Of a DNA stretch of 35,868 nucleotides, positions 1 to 7,269 are shown in pieces. Source of the stretch: Candidatus Parcubacteria bacterium. GTDB taxonomy: Bacteria > Patescibacteriota > Microgenomatia > Levybacterales > GWA1-39-11. The translations under genes and the position numbers were made by a program. Numbering within the stretch: the stretch's first letter is position 1; each line of letters starts with the position of its first letter. Under the pieces are notes generated by a model that did no database searches, had not been told where the DNA came from, and saw nothing but the letters and a program-made list of their open reading frames with translations. The stretch lies in NCBI GenBank assembly GCA_003599595.1, contig QZIP01000033.1:1-35868 (forward strand), given 5' to 3'.

Positions 1-313
1 AAAGAATTCGATGGGTTACCATCCAACAAGTTATAAAATCATCAGCTGTTTTGGCTTCATACCACTGATTTTCAGTTGCGTTCCACAACTTACGCAACCA
101 ATCACCACTGACTTCAATTTTATTTCCTTCTAATGAAGGAAGATTTTTAAGAATCATCAAAACAGCATTTTTCATTTTTTCTAAATGATCTTCTGCTGTT
201 CTTTTCTCTAAATCCAAATATTTGGCATGTTTACGAATGTCCTCTTTTTTACATTCATGAGAACATCCTAATCCTCCTTGAAACCCACAAAGGTCGCAAA
301 CAAATAATCCCAT
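1..313 (-). CDS. Cys-rich N-terminal hypothetical protein, cut by window edge
   Basis: An open frame starts at ATG 313 and runs off the left edge of the window with 104 residues visible, so its C-terminus is missing. The N-terminus has a CDLC ... CSHEC cluster (Cys 6, 9, 17 and 21) that looks like a small zinc-binding knuckle; the rest is a charged helix (about residues 25-60) followed by a Trp-rich stretch. It is the fourth gene of the transcription unit starting at 2060. I do not recognise the family. The frame keeps the one-strand organisation of the region and has no stop. Confidence 0.7.
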   Translation of the reverse strand, partial: MGLFVCDLCGFQGGLGCSHECKKEDIRKHAKYLDLEKRTAEDHLEKMKNAVLMILKNLPSLEGNKIEVSGDWLRKLWNATENQWYEAKTADDFITCWMVTHRIL

Positions 314-361
314 TATACCACTTATTTCCTTTCACAAAGCTTATGGTTTTAGGCCCACAGT

Positions 362-700
362 TTATGATTTTTCCAGCAAAGATCGCAGCTTAGCAACAGC
401 CATAGGCAGTATGTGAATACTTCTGTAGTTCCTTTTCCCTTTTGGGAACCTATAGCATCTGGTATCTCCAGAATGGCTACCAAGGTAGTCCAACACCCTA
501 TGCAACTCAGCATCACTGATTGGTTGCTTCATCCAAGAGTCGTCTGCATTGCATTTGTCGCAATGCATGTACTCCGTGCATCCATGGCGACACAATCGGC
601 AATAGGGGCAGCTTTTAGATTCCGATGGCTTATGCTGTTTCCGCTCCCAGCAGTGCTTGTTCATCAAATACTTGCCAACCTTGACATGTAAATCGTGCAT
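362..700 (-). CDS. Small zinc-ribbon-like hypothetical protein
   Basis: 112 residues. The middle holds CPYCRLCRHGC followed by CDKC, a Cys pattern that suggests one or two zinc sites; the C-terminal half is basic with an HILP..VAKLRSLLEK helix. The start is well supported: a near-perfect AGGAGG Shine-Dalgarno sits seven bases before ATG 700. It follows the DUF932 gene by 12 bases and is probably cotranscribed with it. A role in nucleic-acid binding is only a guess from the basic, Cys-rich composition. Confidence 0.75.
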   Translation of the reverse strand: MHDLHVKVGKYLMNKHCWERKQHKPSESKSCPYCRLCRHGCTEYMHCDKCNADDSWMKQPISDAELHRVLDYLGSHSGDTRCYRFPKGKRNYRSIHILPMAVAKLRSLLEKS

Positions 701-712
701 ACACCCACCTCC

Positions 713-1720
713 TTATACTGATAATGAATTAGCAATTTCCCTAGCAGTATCAATCAATTTAGCTTTTTGAGCACCAACAGTTAATACGTTACGAGTGAAG
801 TAAGTATCTTTGTTCATTGAACGACGAATGTGGTCAAAATATTCGACACCAACCTCTACCAATCCGTAAGCAGTGTTACGAATTGCTGGATTAATAGTCT
901 TTCCGTTAAACAAACCTAAAACCTGTCTACGGGAACATTCGATGTTATACTGAACACGTTCAGAAATAATATCAGCTTCAGGCATAGGAACAATTGTTTC
1001 AATGAAAGTTTCGATTCCAGCATCAGTTACATACATTGAAGCTAATTCGTTCGCTAATTCCATAAATACATTATGGGACTTACGAGCTAAGCTGATTGCC
1101 ATCTTAGCTTTTTCCATTCGTTCTTCCATTTTTCCGAAATGACGAATACTTACTTCCAGATCAGCACCATCAGCACCATACATTGCTGCATGGTGAGTGT
1201 TAGCACATACTATTCTAGTATTGATAGCACGGAATCTGAGCGACAATCCACAATGGTTCCAAGTAGCTGCAATATAAGGATAGATTAATGAATCATCTCC
1301 ATTTACAGCTTTAGGCTCATCTAAAAGAGCCATACACCAGTAAGTTTGACCCTTCTGTTCCTTATTCTTTTCGTTGTAATGACCTTTTAGAATACCAGCA
1401 GTATCCCATTTAGCACCATTTTGGAACAATTGATCAATTAACGACCATGGAATTTGATTTTGAATTACTTCATAAGTGCTGTTTGGGATATTGACAACTT
1501 TTTTGTTATCGCTACGATATAATCCCTTCCAGCCCTCTGTTGGGACCCATTGTCCATCAATTTCTAAAGCAACTCTAGTTGTTAGAATATCATGATCATG
1601 TCCAGCAATTTTAATTGCCTGTTCCATTCCCGGATAGTCGTCTAAAGTTACGCATCCGGTTTCTGAAGCGTGCCAGGCAGGCTCCCGAACTGTAAAACCC
1701 TTGTTAAATAAGTGACCCAT
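713..1720 (-). CDS. DUF932 / TIGR03299 phage-plasmid-like protein
   Basis: 335 residues, the usual length of the TIGR03299 (DUF932) family found on phages and plasmids. Visible family hallmarks are the N-terminal ARxPAWH-like segment (here REPAWHASE, residues 12-20), the YxVIQN motif, and TRIVCANTxxAA in the middle, followed by a long helical C-terminal half. The biochemical function of the family is not established; it often sits among early genes of mobile elements. AAGGAG precedes ATG 1720. Its GC content is somewhat above its neighbours, which may mean higher expression. It is the second gene after the promoter at 2060-2093. Confidence 0.88.
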   Translation of the reverse strand: MGHLFNKGFTVREPAWHASETGCVTLDDYPGMEQAIKIAGHDHDILTTRVALEIDGQWVPTEGWKGLYRSDNKKVVNIPNSTYEVIQNQIPWSLIDQLFQNGAKWDTAGILKGHYNEKNKEQKGQTYWCMALLDEPKAVNGDDSLIYPYIAATWNHCGLSLRFRAINTRIVCANTHHAAMYGADGADLEVSIRHFGKMEERMEKAKMAISLARKSHNVFMELANELASMYVTDAGIETFIETIVPMPEADIISERVQYNIECSRRQVLGLFNGKTINPAIRNTAYGLVEVGVEYFDHIRRSMNKDTYFTRNVLTVGAQKAKLIDTAREIANSLSV

Positions 1721-1724
1721 AAAA

Positions 1725-2060
1725 TTACTCCTTGATTTTTAAGTTTAAATTCTCATACCCTTGTCTAATATAGGCAATTGCTAAGCGATCATCTAAACCA
1801 GGATGAACACCAACTACATAGAGATAAACAGCTAATCCAACAACAGTTCTAGCAAAATCTTCATTCCAAGATTTAGCTGAGACTAAACTAACACCACCAT
1901 ACTTCCAAACATAACCCCATTTTGGTTGCATACATTTAAGTGGGGCATTTGGGTTTCCACGAATATCCACTTTTACTTTGAAATGTTCTAAAATCTTTTC
2001 CCTTTGATTTTTATCAAAAGGATCGTACCATTTCAGTTCTTCCGGTAAAATAGGTCTCAT
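1725..2060 (-). CDS. Hypothetical protein, predicted leaderless first gene
   Basis: 111 residues, family not recognised. The core WGYVWKYGG followed by a helix ending in YLYVVGV resembles the core of the protein at 2985-3392 (WGLIWNHG ... YLWLKKVP), so the two look like diverged paralogs. It is the first gene after the promoter at 2060-2093; the A of its ATG is exactly the predicted transcription start, and there is no Shine-Dalgarno, which predicts a leaderless message. It ends four bases before the DUF932 gene. Confidence 0.8.
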   Translation of the reverse strand: MRPILPEELKWYDPFDKNQREKILEHFKVKVDIRGNPNAPLKCMQPKWGYVWKYGGVSLVSAKSWNEDFARTVVGLAVYLYVVGVHPGLDDRLAIAYIRQGYENLNLKIKE

Positions 2061-2093
2061 AATTGTAAGACGTTGAGAGTATTAAAAAGTTTT
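2060..2093 (-). promoter_or_regulatory. Repeated ECF-like promoter, copy 1
   Basis: On the minus strand AACTTTT (2091-2085), 12 bases, CGTC (2072-2069), 8 bases, then A at 2060. It is one of 14 copies with the same spacing in this window. Here the start-site A is also the A of ATG 2060, so the mRNA should be leaderless. Confidence 0.85.
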
Positions 2094-2105
2094 ATCTATT
2101 ACAAT

Positions 2106-2279
2106 TTATGCGCCTTGAGTTTCCATATAATGGTCGTGGTCTATATCATCCATTTCACATTGATTTTGTAGATCAAAAGCATTCAAAATATCAACAGCTA
2201 CATCTTCTTGAGTTTCCTTCCAATGGTTTAAAATACCATCCATCATGGATAAGAAAACTTGCCTCCAATGCTTTTCCAT
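2106..2279 (-). CDS. Small acidic hypothetical protein
   Basis: A 57-residue frame from ATG 2279 to TAA 2106. It fills the space between the gene at 2286-2714 and the promoter at 2060-2093. The N-terminal half is Trp-containing (KHWRQVFLSMMDGILNHW), the C-terminal half acidic with a DDIDHDHY tail. It is the last gene of the unit starting at 4612. No family recognised. The fit between its neighbours and the consistent strand make it more credible than the overlapping plus-strand frame. Confidence 0.65.
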   Translation of the reverse strand: MEKHWRQVFLSMMDGILNHWKETQEDVAVDILNAFDLQNQCEMDDIDHDHYMETQGA

Positions 2280-2285
2280 CTGCTA

Positions 2286-2714
2286 TTAACTCCAATCAAT
2301 AATTAAATAATGCATTTGACCATTAATACTTTTTTCAATCGTGGCATTTAATCCAGCATTTTTAATGTGTAAGAGAAGTATTTTGGTATATCCTTTTTCT
2401 GGATCTGGATCAAATCCTAAGATTGGCCCACTAAAATACGTTCCATTTCCAAATGGAGTAGGCCCAGATAAACTATCACATTCTTTATAAGTACCTGTTT
2501 TACCAAACACAGCCTTCCGATAGCCTTGTTTATTAAGTGTTCTAATAGCTTGTCCTAATTCATTGTCTAACATCCTATCAACTTTGTTTGAAATGAATAA
2601 TTCAAACTCACGTTCTTTTCTTTTTCTATCTTCTTCTTCAAATTTCTTCTGATTCTCTAGTTCTAGTTGAGACTCTAACCATTCTTTGTCTAATAGTTCT
2701 TTTGTAATTTTCAT
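2286..2714 (-). CDS. Hypothetical protein with N-terminal coiled coil
   Basis: 142 residues. Residues 5-45 are a strongly charged helix rich in Glu, Lys and Arg, likely a coiled coil; residues 60-142 look like a compact alpha/beta domain (GYRKAVFGKTGTY ... HYLIIDWS). Start codon ATG 2714 overlaps the stop of the preceding gene by four bases (ATGA), which suggests translational coupling. Family and function not recognised. Confidence 0.78.
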   Translation of the reverse strand: MKITKELLDKEWLESQLELENQKKFEEEDRKRKEREFELFISNKVDRMLDNELGQAIRTLNKQGYRKAVFGKTGTYKECDSLSGPTPFGNGTYFSGPILGFDPDPEKGYTKILLLHIKNAGLNATIEKSINGQMHYLIIDWS

Positions 2715-2998
2715 TTTGTGTTAATCTCTTTGTTTAACAGTTCTTGGTAAGCTAATGCTAATTTCTCAGCAATATTTGCTGCTTCAATCAGATAAATAAA
2801 GTCTTCTTTTTCAGCATATTCAATTAAATCAAACGTATCACTTAAATCGTTGGAATTTCCATAACAAATTCCAAATAAAGGATTTCCTTTCTCATCCCTT
2901 CCTCCAACATCACCCCAAAAATAAGGTCTTTCCCTTGCAAGTTTTCCTGCTTCTAACAGTCTTTTAATATCATCAGATAAGTTGTCATTTTCCATCAT
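2711..2998 (-). CDS. Hypothetical acidic helical protein
   Basis: 95 residues from ATG 2998 (MMENDN). A longer frame reaches TTG 3031 but would overlap the preceding gene by 47 bases and has no Shine-Dalgarno; the ATG start overlaps by 14. N-terminal helix DDIKRLLEAGKLARE, a YFWGDVGGRDEKGNPLFGICY segment that reads like a beta hairpin, then a C-terminal helix. Unknown function. Confidence 0.72.
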   Translation of the reverse strand: MMENDNLSDDIKRLLEAGKLARERPYFWGDVGGRDEKGNPLFGICYGNSNDLSDTFDLIEYAEKEDFIYLIEAANIAEKLALAYQELLNKEINTK

Positions 2999-3392
2999 TA
3001 AGCCATTCTTTTTTATAATGTTTCCAACCAAACGAAGAACTCAAATCAAGACAGAGTTCTACTGGAACTTTCTTTAACCATAAGTACATAAACATAGCTG
3101 CCATCATTCTGGCAGCTGATTCTTGTTCCTTTTTGGGCATTAGATCGCCAATAATGCCATGGTTCCAGATCAAACCCCAAGAAGTCCAAGTGGGAAACTT
3201 TTTAATTTTCCCACTTGGCATTAATTTTTCTCTTTCAGGAGTTTCTTCCCAAAATATTTCTGCTCCACATTCTTTTTCTGCCCAGGCAATTACTTTATCA
3301 GCCCATTCTTCTTGGGTTGTTTCACCAACTGCTCCTACATTCAAATATTCCAGATGCTCTGGAAATTGTATTTTTGATGAACTTAGAAACAT
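2985..3392 (-). CDS. Hypothetical protein, possible paralog of 1725-2060
   Basis: 135 residues from ATG 3392, two bases after the stop of the previous gene. The N-terminal 60 residues are charged; the core WTSWGLIWNHGIIGD followed by a helix ending in YLWLKKVP parallels the protein at 1725-2060, suggesting a duplicated family inside this replicon. No catalytic motif is visible. Confidence 0.75.
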   Translation of the reverse strand: MFLSSSKIQFPEHLEYLNVGAVGETTQEEWADKVIAWAEKECGAEIFWEETPEREKLMPSGKIKKFPTWTSWGLIWNHGIIGDLMPKKEQESAARMMAAMFMYLWLKKVPVELCLDLSSSFGWKHYKKEWLNDGK

Positions 3393-3394
3393 AA

Positions 3395-3694
3395 TTAAAA
3401 TGAGAGAGTTCTTCTCTCAGTTATTCCATCTTCGTGTTTTAACCTGGTAACTGAAACACGACCATCTGGGTTAACAGATAATGTGATTTCATCATTGACT
3501 TGATGATGAAATACTTTAATTGTCCAAACACCAAAATCATTGATTTCTAATGATAATTCACTACCAAAACTGCGACGAAGTCCAGCCCTCTCTCTTATCT
3601 TCTCACATTTCTCTTGGTTGGGAAGATCTTTGTTTTTAGATGAAACAGTAGTGATCAGTTCCCAAAGATTAACATAAGCAGGAACATCATTCAT
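3395..3694 (-). CDS. Hypothetical protein
   Basis: 99 residues. The C-terminal half alternates hydrophobic and polar residues (LSLEINDFGVWTIKVFHHQ, ITLSVNPDGRVSVTRLK), which suggests a small beta-sheet domain. It sits between 3716-3988 and 2985-3392 in the same unit. No family recognised. Confidence 0.72.
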   Translation of the reverse strand: MNDVPAYVNLWELITTVSSKNKDLPNQEKCEKIRERAGLRRSFGSELSLEINDFGVWTIKVFHHQVNDEITLSVNPDGRVSVTRLKHEDGITERRTLSF

Positions 3695-3715
3695 TATGGA
3701 ATTCCCTATTGCAAA

Positions 3716-3988
3716 TTAACTGAAAGTTCTAGATGATCGAATTACTCTTCCTTCAAATGGTTGTATTCCCTTACGTCCTCTTCCTTTATATGCTGGGAAC
3801 CAATTTTGTCTAAGTGTATTTTTCTTAATATGAGAAGGAAGCTTTCGACCGTTGTTTTTGAATCTTTCAAACTCTGAATTAACCCAATCTTCAACTTCTC
3901 CTCCTTGATTTAAAATATTTTCAACCATAAATCTGGTTATATCTTCCAAAGTATAGGGAACTCTGTCATCTTCATTACAATAAGCCAT
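3716..3988 (-). CDS. Basic hypothetical protein
   Basis: 90 residues. Acidic N-terminus followed by a helix (LEDITRFMVENILNQGG) and a strongly basic C-terminal third with RGRGRKG and RVIRSSR, compatible with nucleic-acid binding. ATG 3988 lies just downstream of the stop at 3991. No family recognised. Confidence 0.72.
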   Translation of the reverse strand: MAYCNEDDRVPYTLEDITRFMVENILNQGGEVEDWVNSEFERFKNNGRKLPSHIKKNTLRQNWFPAYKGRGRKGIQPFEGRVIRSSRTFS

Positions 3989-3990
3989 TT

Positions 3991-4224
3991 CTAACTCCTG
4001 TTTTTAATTTCTAATAATCTTTTGTACACTTCTTCACTAGACATGTCACAATATACATCAAAATCTACTTGAAGAAGTTCGCAAGTATCTAATGCAGCTC
4101 CATAACGGCAACCTTGACAATCACAACCTGTTTGAAATTTAGCTATGGCATCGTTTTCATCAAATTCGTCGGTTGCATTTTTAGCTGCGTCAATTGCGAT
4201 ATCTAACCAATCTGGTAATTTCAT
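3991..4224 (-). CDS. Small acidic protein with CDCQGC motif
   Basis: 77 residues. Acidic N-terminal helix, then a GCDCQGCRYG cluster with further Cys at the TCELL and VYCDM positions, a possible metal site. Lies between two small genes of the unit starting at 4612. Function unknown. Confidence 0.72.
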   Translation of the reverse strand: MKLPDWLDIAIDAAKNATDEFDENDAIAKFQTGCDCQGCRYGAALDTCELLQVDFDVYCDMSSEEVYKRLLEIKNRS

Positions 4225-4235
4225 TAACCAAACCT

Positions 4236-4505
4236 CTAATTACCTGTAATATGAACAGCTGTTATTGGTTCCAATTCTTCCCAATCCTTGTTCCTTTCCA
4301 TCCAATATTTAGACACCCACATAATATGTCCATTATGATTTACTAATTTTTTAGTATATTCTGAATCTATATTTGATGAGCCAACATTCTTCATTAAAGA
4401 AAAATCATCTTCTTCTAAAACCCTATAATCACTACACATAGTTTGTATTAATATAGCATCTTTAGGAAAAGTGCTGAGTAACTCAATAGCTTCTTGAACT
4501 GTCAT
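4236..4505 (-). CDS. Small hypothetical phage-type protein
   Basis: 89 residues. The N-terminus MTVQEAIELLSTFPKDAILIQT follows the pattern of a widespread small phage family in which an xVxExIxxLxxxPxDA helix precedes beta strands; the plus-strand protein at 35486-35656 starts in a similar way (LSEIITKLNKD). The function of that group is not established. Starts two bases after the stop of the 34-residue frame at 4508-4612. Confidence 0.75.
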   Translation of the reverse strand: MTVQEAIELLSTFPKDAILIQTMCSDYRVLEEDDFSLMKNVGSSNIDSEYTKKLVNHNGHIMWVSKYWMERNKDWEELEPITAVHITGN

Positions 4506-4507
4506 AA

Positions 4508-4612
4508 TTAACTTGACCCCCTATCTCCAATATCTTCTCTGGTTTCCCATATTCTTTCATTCACTTCTTTACTTTCATCACTTACAGATTCTGGAAGCAC
4601 CGTTGGTTCCAT
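4508..4612 (-). CDS. 34-residue acidic microprotein
   Basis: ATG 4612 to TAA 4508, mostly charged residues with a single Trp. It is the first frame after the promoter at 4626-4659, has a GAGGG Shine-Dalgarno seven bases upstream, and its stop lies two bases before the next start. It could be a true microprotein or a short leader frame that couples ribosomes to 4236-4505. Confidence 0.5.
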   Translation of the reverse strand: MEPTVLPESVSDESKEVNERIWETREDIGDRGSS

Positions 4613-4625
4613 TTTAAACCCTCAG

Positions 4626-4659
4626 CTAAAATAAGACGTTGATAGCAGAAAATAGTTTA
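4626..4659 (-). promoter_or_regulatory. Repeated ECF-like promoter, copy 2
   Basis: Minus strand AACTATT (4657-4651), 12 bases, CGTC (4638-4635), then a purine start at 4627 or 4626. The -35 element overlaps the stop codon of the upstream gene at 4657-4854. Downstream TATTTTAGC is shared with other copies. Confidence 0.8.
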
Positions 4660-4854
4660 AAACATTCTAGTTACTAATACAAAAAATAAACAAACAGCCA
4701 TTGCTCCAAATACCATAGCTGCTCGTTTCATATCTCTAAGTTGCGTAATATCACACTCCCAACAAATTGAATTTGGAAGCCAATCAGGAGTTTCTGATAT
4801 TCTAACAATCTTATCATGTTTGCAAATAAAACATTGCCCTTCTTCTGTGTTCAT
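4657..4854 (-). CDS. Zinc-ribbon protein with C-terminal membrane anchor
   Basis: 65 residues. An N-terminal FICK ... CWEC pair of Cys motifs (residues about 9-12 and 32-35) looks like a zinc ribbon, followed by a single hydrophobic helix (AAMVFGAMAVCLFFVLV) ending in a short tail, so the ribbon is probably cytoplasmic and tail-anchored. ATG 4854 overlaps the previous stop (ATGA). One of several ribbon-plus-helix microproteins in the window. Confidence 0.75.
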   Translation of the reverse strand: MNTEEGQCFICKHDKIVRISETPDWLPNSICWECDITQLRDMKRAAMVFGAMAVCLFFVLVTRMF

Positions 4855-5399
4855 TCTATGAAACCTTTAGTCTTTCTTAGTAATAATATAATACCTTCAT
4901 CTGAAATAGGTATATCATTTTCATTCCATCCAATATCAATTAGTTTATTCCTAATTTTTTCACATACTTGTGATCTAATTTTTGAAACTTGATCAGGTGT
5001 AATTTCAATTCCATTTTCTCTTACTGCAGAAGCAACAAGTTTATCCCTTTGATAATCTAAGATAATTCCATATCTTTTAGCTATTTTAGCTTCTTGCTCT
5101 CTTTTTCTTTTTTTCTTATCATGTTTTAGCCACAGTTTTCTAATAACAATAGGAACATTATTTAAAGGTAATGATAACCTATCTGATGGAGAAGAAGCTA
5201 GTCTAACCCAGTCCCATTCATCATCAAGTAACCAACCAAAAGATGTTTCTGCAGCAATGGACATAAAAGGGTTAGATTTATCTGAAGCTCTTTTACAAAT
5301 TCTCCAAAGCCTCCAGAATGCTTTCCACTTATCTTTTTGAGTAGGTTTTTGTCCATTTCTGCCGATATATCTATCTAATTCATTAGATGACATTTGCAT
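4851..5399 (-). CDS. Basic hypothetical protein
   Basis: 182 residues, rich in Lys and Arg, with a Trp-rich N-terminal segment (KWKAFWRLWRICKR) and a basic helix KKRKREQEAKIAKRYG in the middle. The C-terminal part carries a QVSKIRSQVCEKIRNKL helix. The charge pattern suggests nucleic-acid binding, but no fold or family is recognised. Penultimate gene of the unit that starts at 8229. Confidence 0.75.
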   Translation of the reverse strand: MQMSSNELDRYIGRNGQKPTQKDKWKAFWRLWRICKRASDKSNPFMSIAAETSFGWLLDDEWDWVRLASSPSDRLSLPLNNVPIVIRKLWLKHDKKKRKREQEAKIAKRYGIILDYQRDKLVASAVRENGIEITPDQVSKIRSQVCEKIRNKLIDIGWNENDIPISDEGIILLLRKTKGFIE

Positions 5400-5414
5400 G
5401 TTACGTCCAATCTG

Positions 5415-5624
5415 TTATGTTGCCGGTGCTGTTCTCCCTATGTAGATGACTTCAACAGGGAAACCTTGAAAAACACTTGGAAATTTATAATTATGATTTT
5501 TATCGTGGAGATATACTATTATTTTCAAAGGTTTTGCTCCTTTGTTGTATCCCACTGTAACAATCATTGGATCAATGTGGTACGAACCATAAAAATCTTC
5601 AACAGCTTCTTCAATTTTGGTCAT
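5415..5624 (-). CDS. Small beta-rich hypothetical protein
   Basis: 69 residues from ATG 5624, chosen because AAGGAA lies eight bases upstream and the overlap with the preceding gene is only 14 bases; a longer frame to 5675 would overlap by 65. The pattern IVTVGYNKGAKPLKIIVYL ... PSVFQGFPVEVIYIG resembles the small beta domain that precedes trypsin-like domains in some bacterial proteins (VGxGxKxG ... VPxxIxGVPVxV). No protease domain follows here. Confidence 0.7.
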   Translation of the reverse strand: MTKIEEAVEDFYGSYHIDPMIVTVGYNKGAKPLKIIVYLHDKNHNYKFPSVFQGFPVEVIYIGRTAPAT

Positions 5625-6156
5625 TGAAATATTCCTTGGGCTTAAACGGTCCATGTTTCTTTTCAAAGTCTTCAATCATTACACCAGCTTTGTGAGCCAG
5701 CCAAAAACATAACAGACTATGTATGTTATCTGAACCAAACCCATATTCTTCTGCAGCATTAACTAAACACCATCCACTTTCAGGACTTAGTTTGATATCA
5801 TCCCAATATTCATCAAATCTATCAATCCATTCAGTGGAAGCTATATATGTTGGATCGTTTTCGTCTTCAAGAATTCCCAAAGGGTCAGGATCAGGAGTTG
5901 GTTTACCAGGAAAAAAGAAAGTAACAGCATCCCCATGTCCTTGATCTTCACCTGCTAAGTAATAAATACCTCGATCATAAACTAAAGCATATCCAGGTAT
6001 TAATTCACAAATTTCTTGAACATCAGGATTACATAATTCACAAAGCACTATTGGTTGTTCAAATAGAATATGCCCCAATCCTGCTATTTCTCTACATTTT
6101 TGAATCCATTGTTCAGAAGTTTCTCCTTCTAAACGGGAAGGTAAGTCTTTTTTCAT
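5611..6156 (-). CDS. Acidic hypothetical protein
   Basis: 181 residues, strongly acidic. It has a CELCNPDVQEICE segment, a strand-rich centre (GYALVYDRGIYYLAGED), a Pro-Asp linker around residue 90, and a helical C-terminal half with WCLVNAAEEYG. Begins one base after the stop of the deaminase-like gene. No family recognised; the acidic surface would fit a DNA mimic, but nothing in the sequence proves that. Confidence 0.75.
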   Translation of the reverse strand: MKKDLPSRLEGETSEQWIQKCREIAGLGHILFEQPIVLCELCNPDVQEICELIPGYALVYDRGIYYLAGEDQGHGDAVTFFFPGKPTPDPDPLGILEDENDPTYIASTEWIDRFDEYWDDIKLSPESGWCLVNAAEEYGFGSDNIHSLLCFWLAHKAGVMIEDFEKKHGPFKPKEYFNDQN

Positions 6157-6157
6157 A

Positions 6158-6559
6158 TTAACAACTCAAAAAGCCTACAGAAGAAGAGTAATAAAACTTA
6201 GAGCAACCCATTGCTCTAAGTAGTTCAAAACAACATTCACAAGGACGACTATTTCTAAGTTCCCCAGATTTATTCAATCTGATGTTGACAATCTGGAAAC
6301 ACTTCTTTTTATCTAGTAATCCTTTTGCTTTTTTCCAAGCATCAGCCTCGCTGTGAGTTTTAGGACCAAACCCTGGGTCCTGAACTCTGCGATGATAACC
6401 GTTATGTCTTGCAGGAATCCGTTTGTTATTCATTCCCCATTCTACAATTTTGTTATTCTGGATAACAAAACTAAAATGTAGAAAATGACCGAGATCCCTG
6501 TGCTTGGTAATTTTTCTCCTTGCAGTAGACAATACTTCATTAAATATAGACTTTTTCAC
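6158..6559 (-). CDS. Cytidine/deoxycytidylate deaminase-fold protein
   Basis: 133 residues with the zinc site of the cytidine-deaminase superfamily: H69-S-E71 (THSEAD) and P106-C107-E-C-C110 (PCxxC). In this superfamily the His and two Cys bind zinc and the Glu shuttles protons during hydrolytic deamination of a cytosine or adenine base. Length and order of motifs fit a stand-alone single-domain enzyme. The substrate (dCMP, cytidine or a base in nucleic acid) cannot be told from the motifs. A basic N-terminus (ARRKITKHRD) and IQNNKIVEWGMN strands precede the site. It overlaps 6556-6771 by four bases. Confidence 0.75.
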   Translation of the reverse strand: MKKSIFNEVLSTARRKITKHRDLGHFLHFSFVIQNNKIVEWGMNNKRIPARHNGYHRRVQDPGFGPKTHSEADAWKKAKGLLDKKKCFQIVNIRLNKSGELRNSRPCECCFELLRAMGCSKFYYSSSVGFLSC

Positions 6560-6771
6560 ATCAATTCACTCATTTTATCTATGGCATCTTTTATCATTTG
6601 CATTCCAGTTTCTAATCCTTCAATCCCCTCATCCACATCCATGATAATATCTTCTAGTTCTTCGTATATTTGTCTAATTTCATCACGTTTAGATGAAAGT
6701 TCTGTCTTTTTCTTATTAAGTTGGATGATTAACGTTTTGATTTCAGCAGATTTTGAAGTCCTTGTTGACAT
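6556..6771 (-). CDS. Coiled-coil microprotein
   Basis: 71 residues, almost entirely helical with heptad-like spacing (IIQLNKKKTELSSKRDEIRQ and onwards), ending SELM. It overlaps neighbours on both sides (ATGA at its end, one base at its start). Probably an oligomerising adaptor; no family recognised. Confidence 0.72.
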   Translation of the reverse strand: MSTRTSKSAEIKTLIIQLNKKKTELSSKRDEIRQIYEELEDIIMDVDEGIEGLETGMQMIKDAIDKMSELM

Positions 6772-7268
6772 TAACTCACTCCTACTAAACTTTCATTATC
6801 TGAAAAACTAAATTTTTCCTTGTCTTCCTTAATTTCAACTTTAATTTGAATTCTATTTGATAAAATTCCTTTTTTCAACTCAGATACTACGTTTTTCAAA
6901 ATTCCATTACCTTCGAAGAGGTGTTTATACCCCTTCTCAGTGATTTGGATATTACACTTTCTGAGATCGTAGTAACCTCTAGATTTTTCATGTCTAGGTT
7001 CTTCCTTCTCAGGCCATTCTACATTAATGTAGCCTAGAACTTCTGCTCTCTTAACAGATGCTCTCAATACAGCCCTTTTACCTTCTGTAACCATTTCTTC
7101 TAATGGAACATCTGTTGCATCAGCATGACAACGCATAAAACAACGAGTTGCAATTTGCGGTTCAATATATTCTGTTACCCAGTCATATATCTCACCCAGA
7201 TTATGAGGTTCCCCATCTAAAAGAAACAAGAAAATTCTTGTTAGGGGAGTTTGAGCCTTCCCAACCAT
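6771..7268 (-). CDS. Winged-helix-like hypothetical protein
   Basis: 165 residues. The N-terminal part (LTRIFLFLLDGEPHNLGEIYDWV) and the pattern RASVKRAEVLGYINV ... YYDLRKCNIQITEKGYKHL read like a winged-helix DNA-binding fold with a wing before the ITEKG strand. It follows the ParB-like gene directly (one base between), so the pair may act together in partition or regulation. The assignment is from fold pattern only. Confidence 0.7.
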   Translation of the reverse strand: MVGKAQTPLTRIFLFLLDGEPHNLGEIYDWVTEYIEPQIATRCFMRCHADATDVPLEEMVTEGKRAVLRASVKRAEVLGYINVEWPEKEEPRHEKSRGYYDLRKCNIQITEKGYKHLFEGNGILKNVVSELKKGILSNRIQIKVEIKEDKEKFSFSDNESLVGVS

Positions 7269-7269
7269 C

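Noticed and set aside
2108-2302. Plus-strand 64-residue frame
   Set aside because: The minus-strand frame 2106-2279 fits the operon spacing and strand; the plus frame is its shadow.
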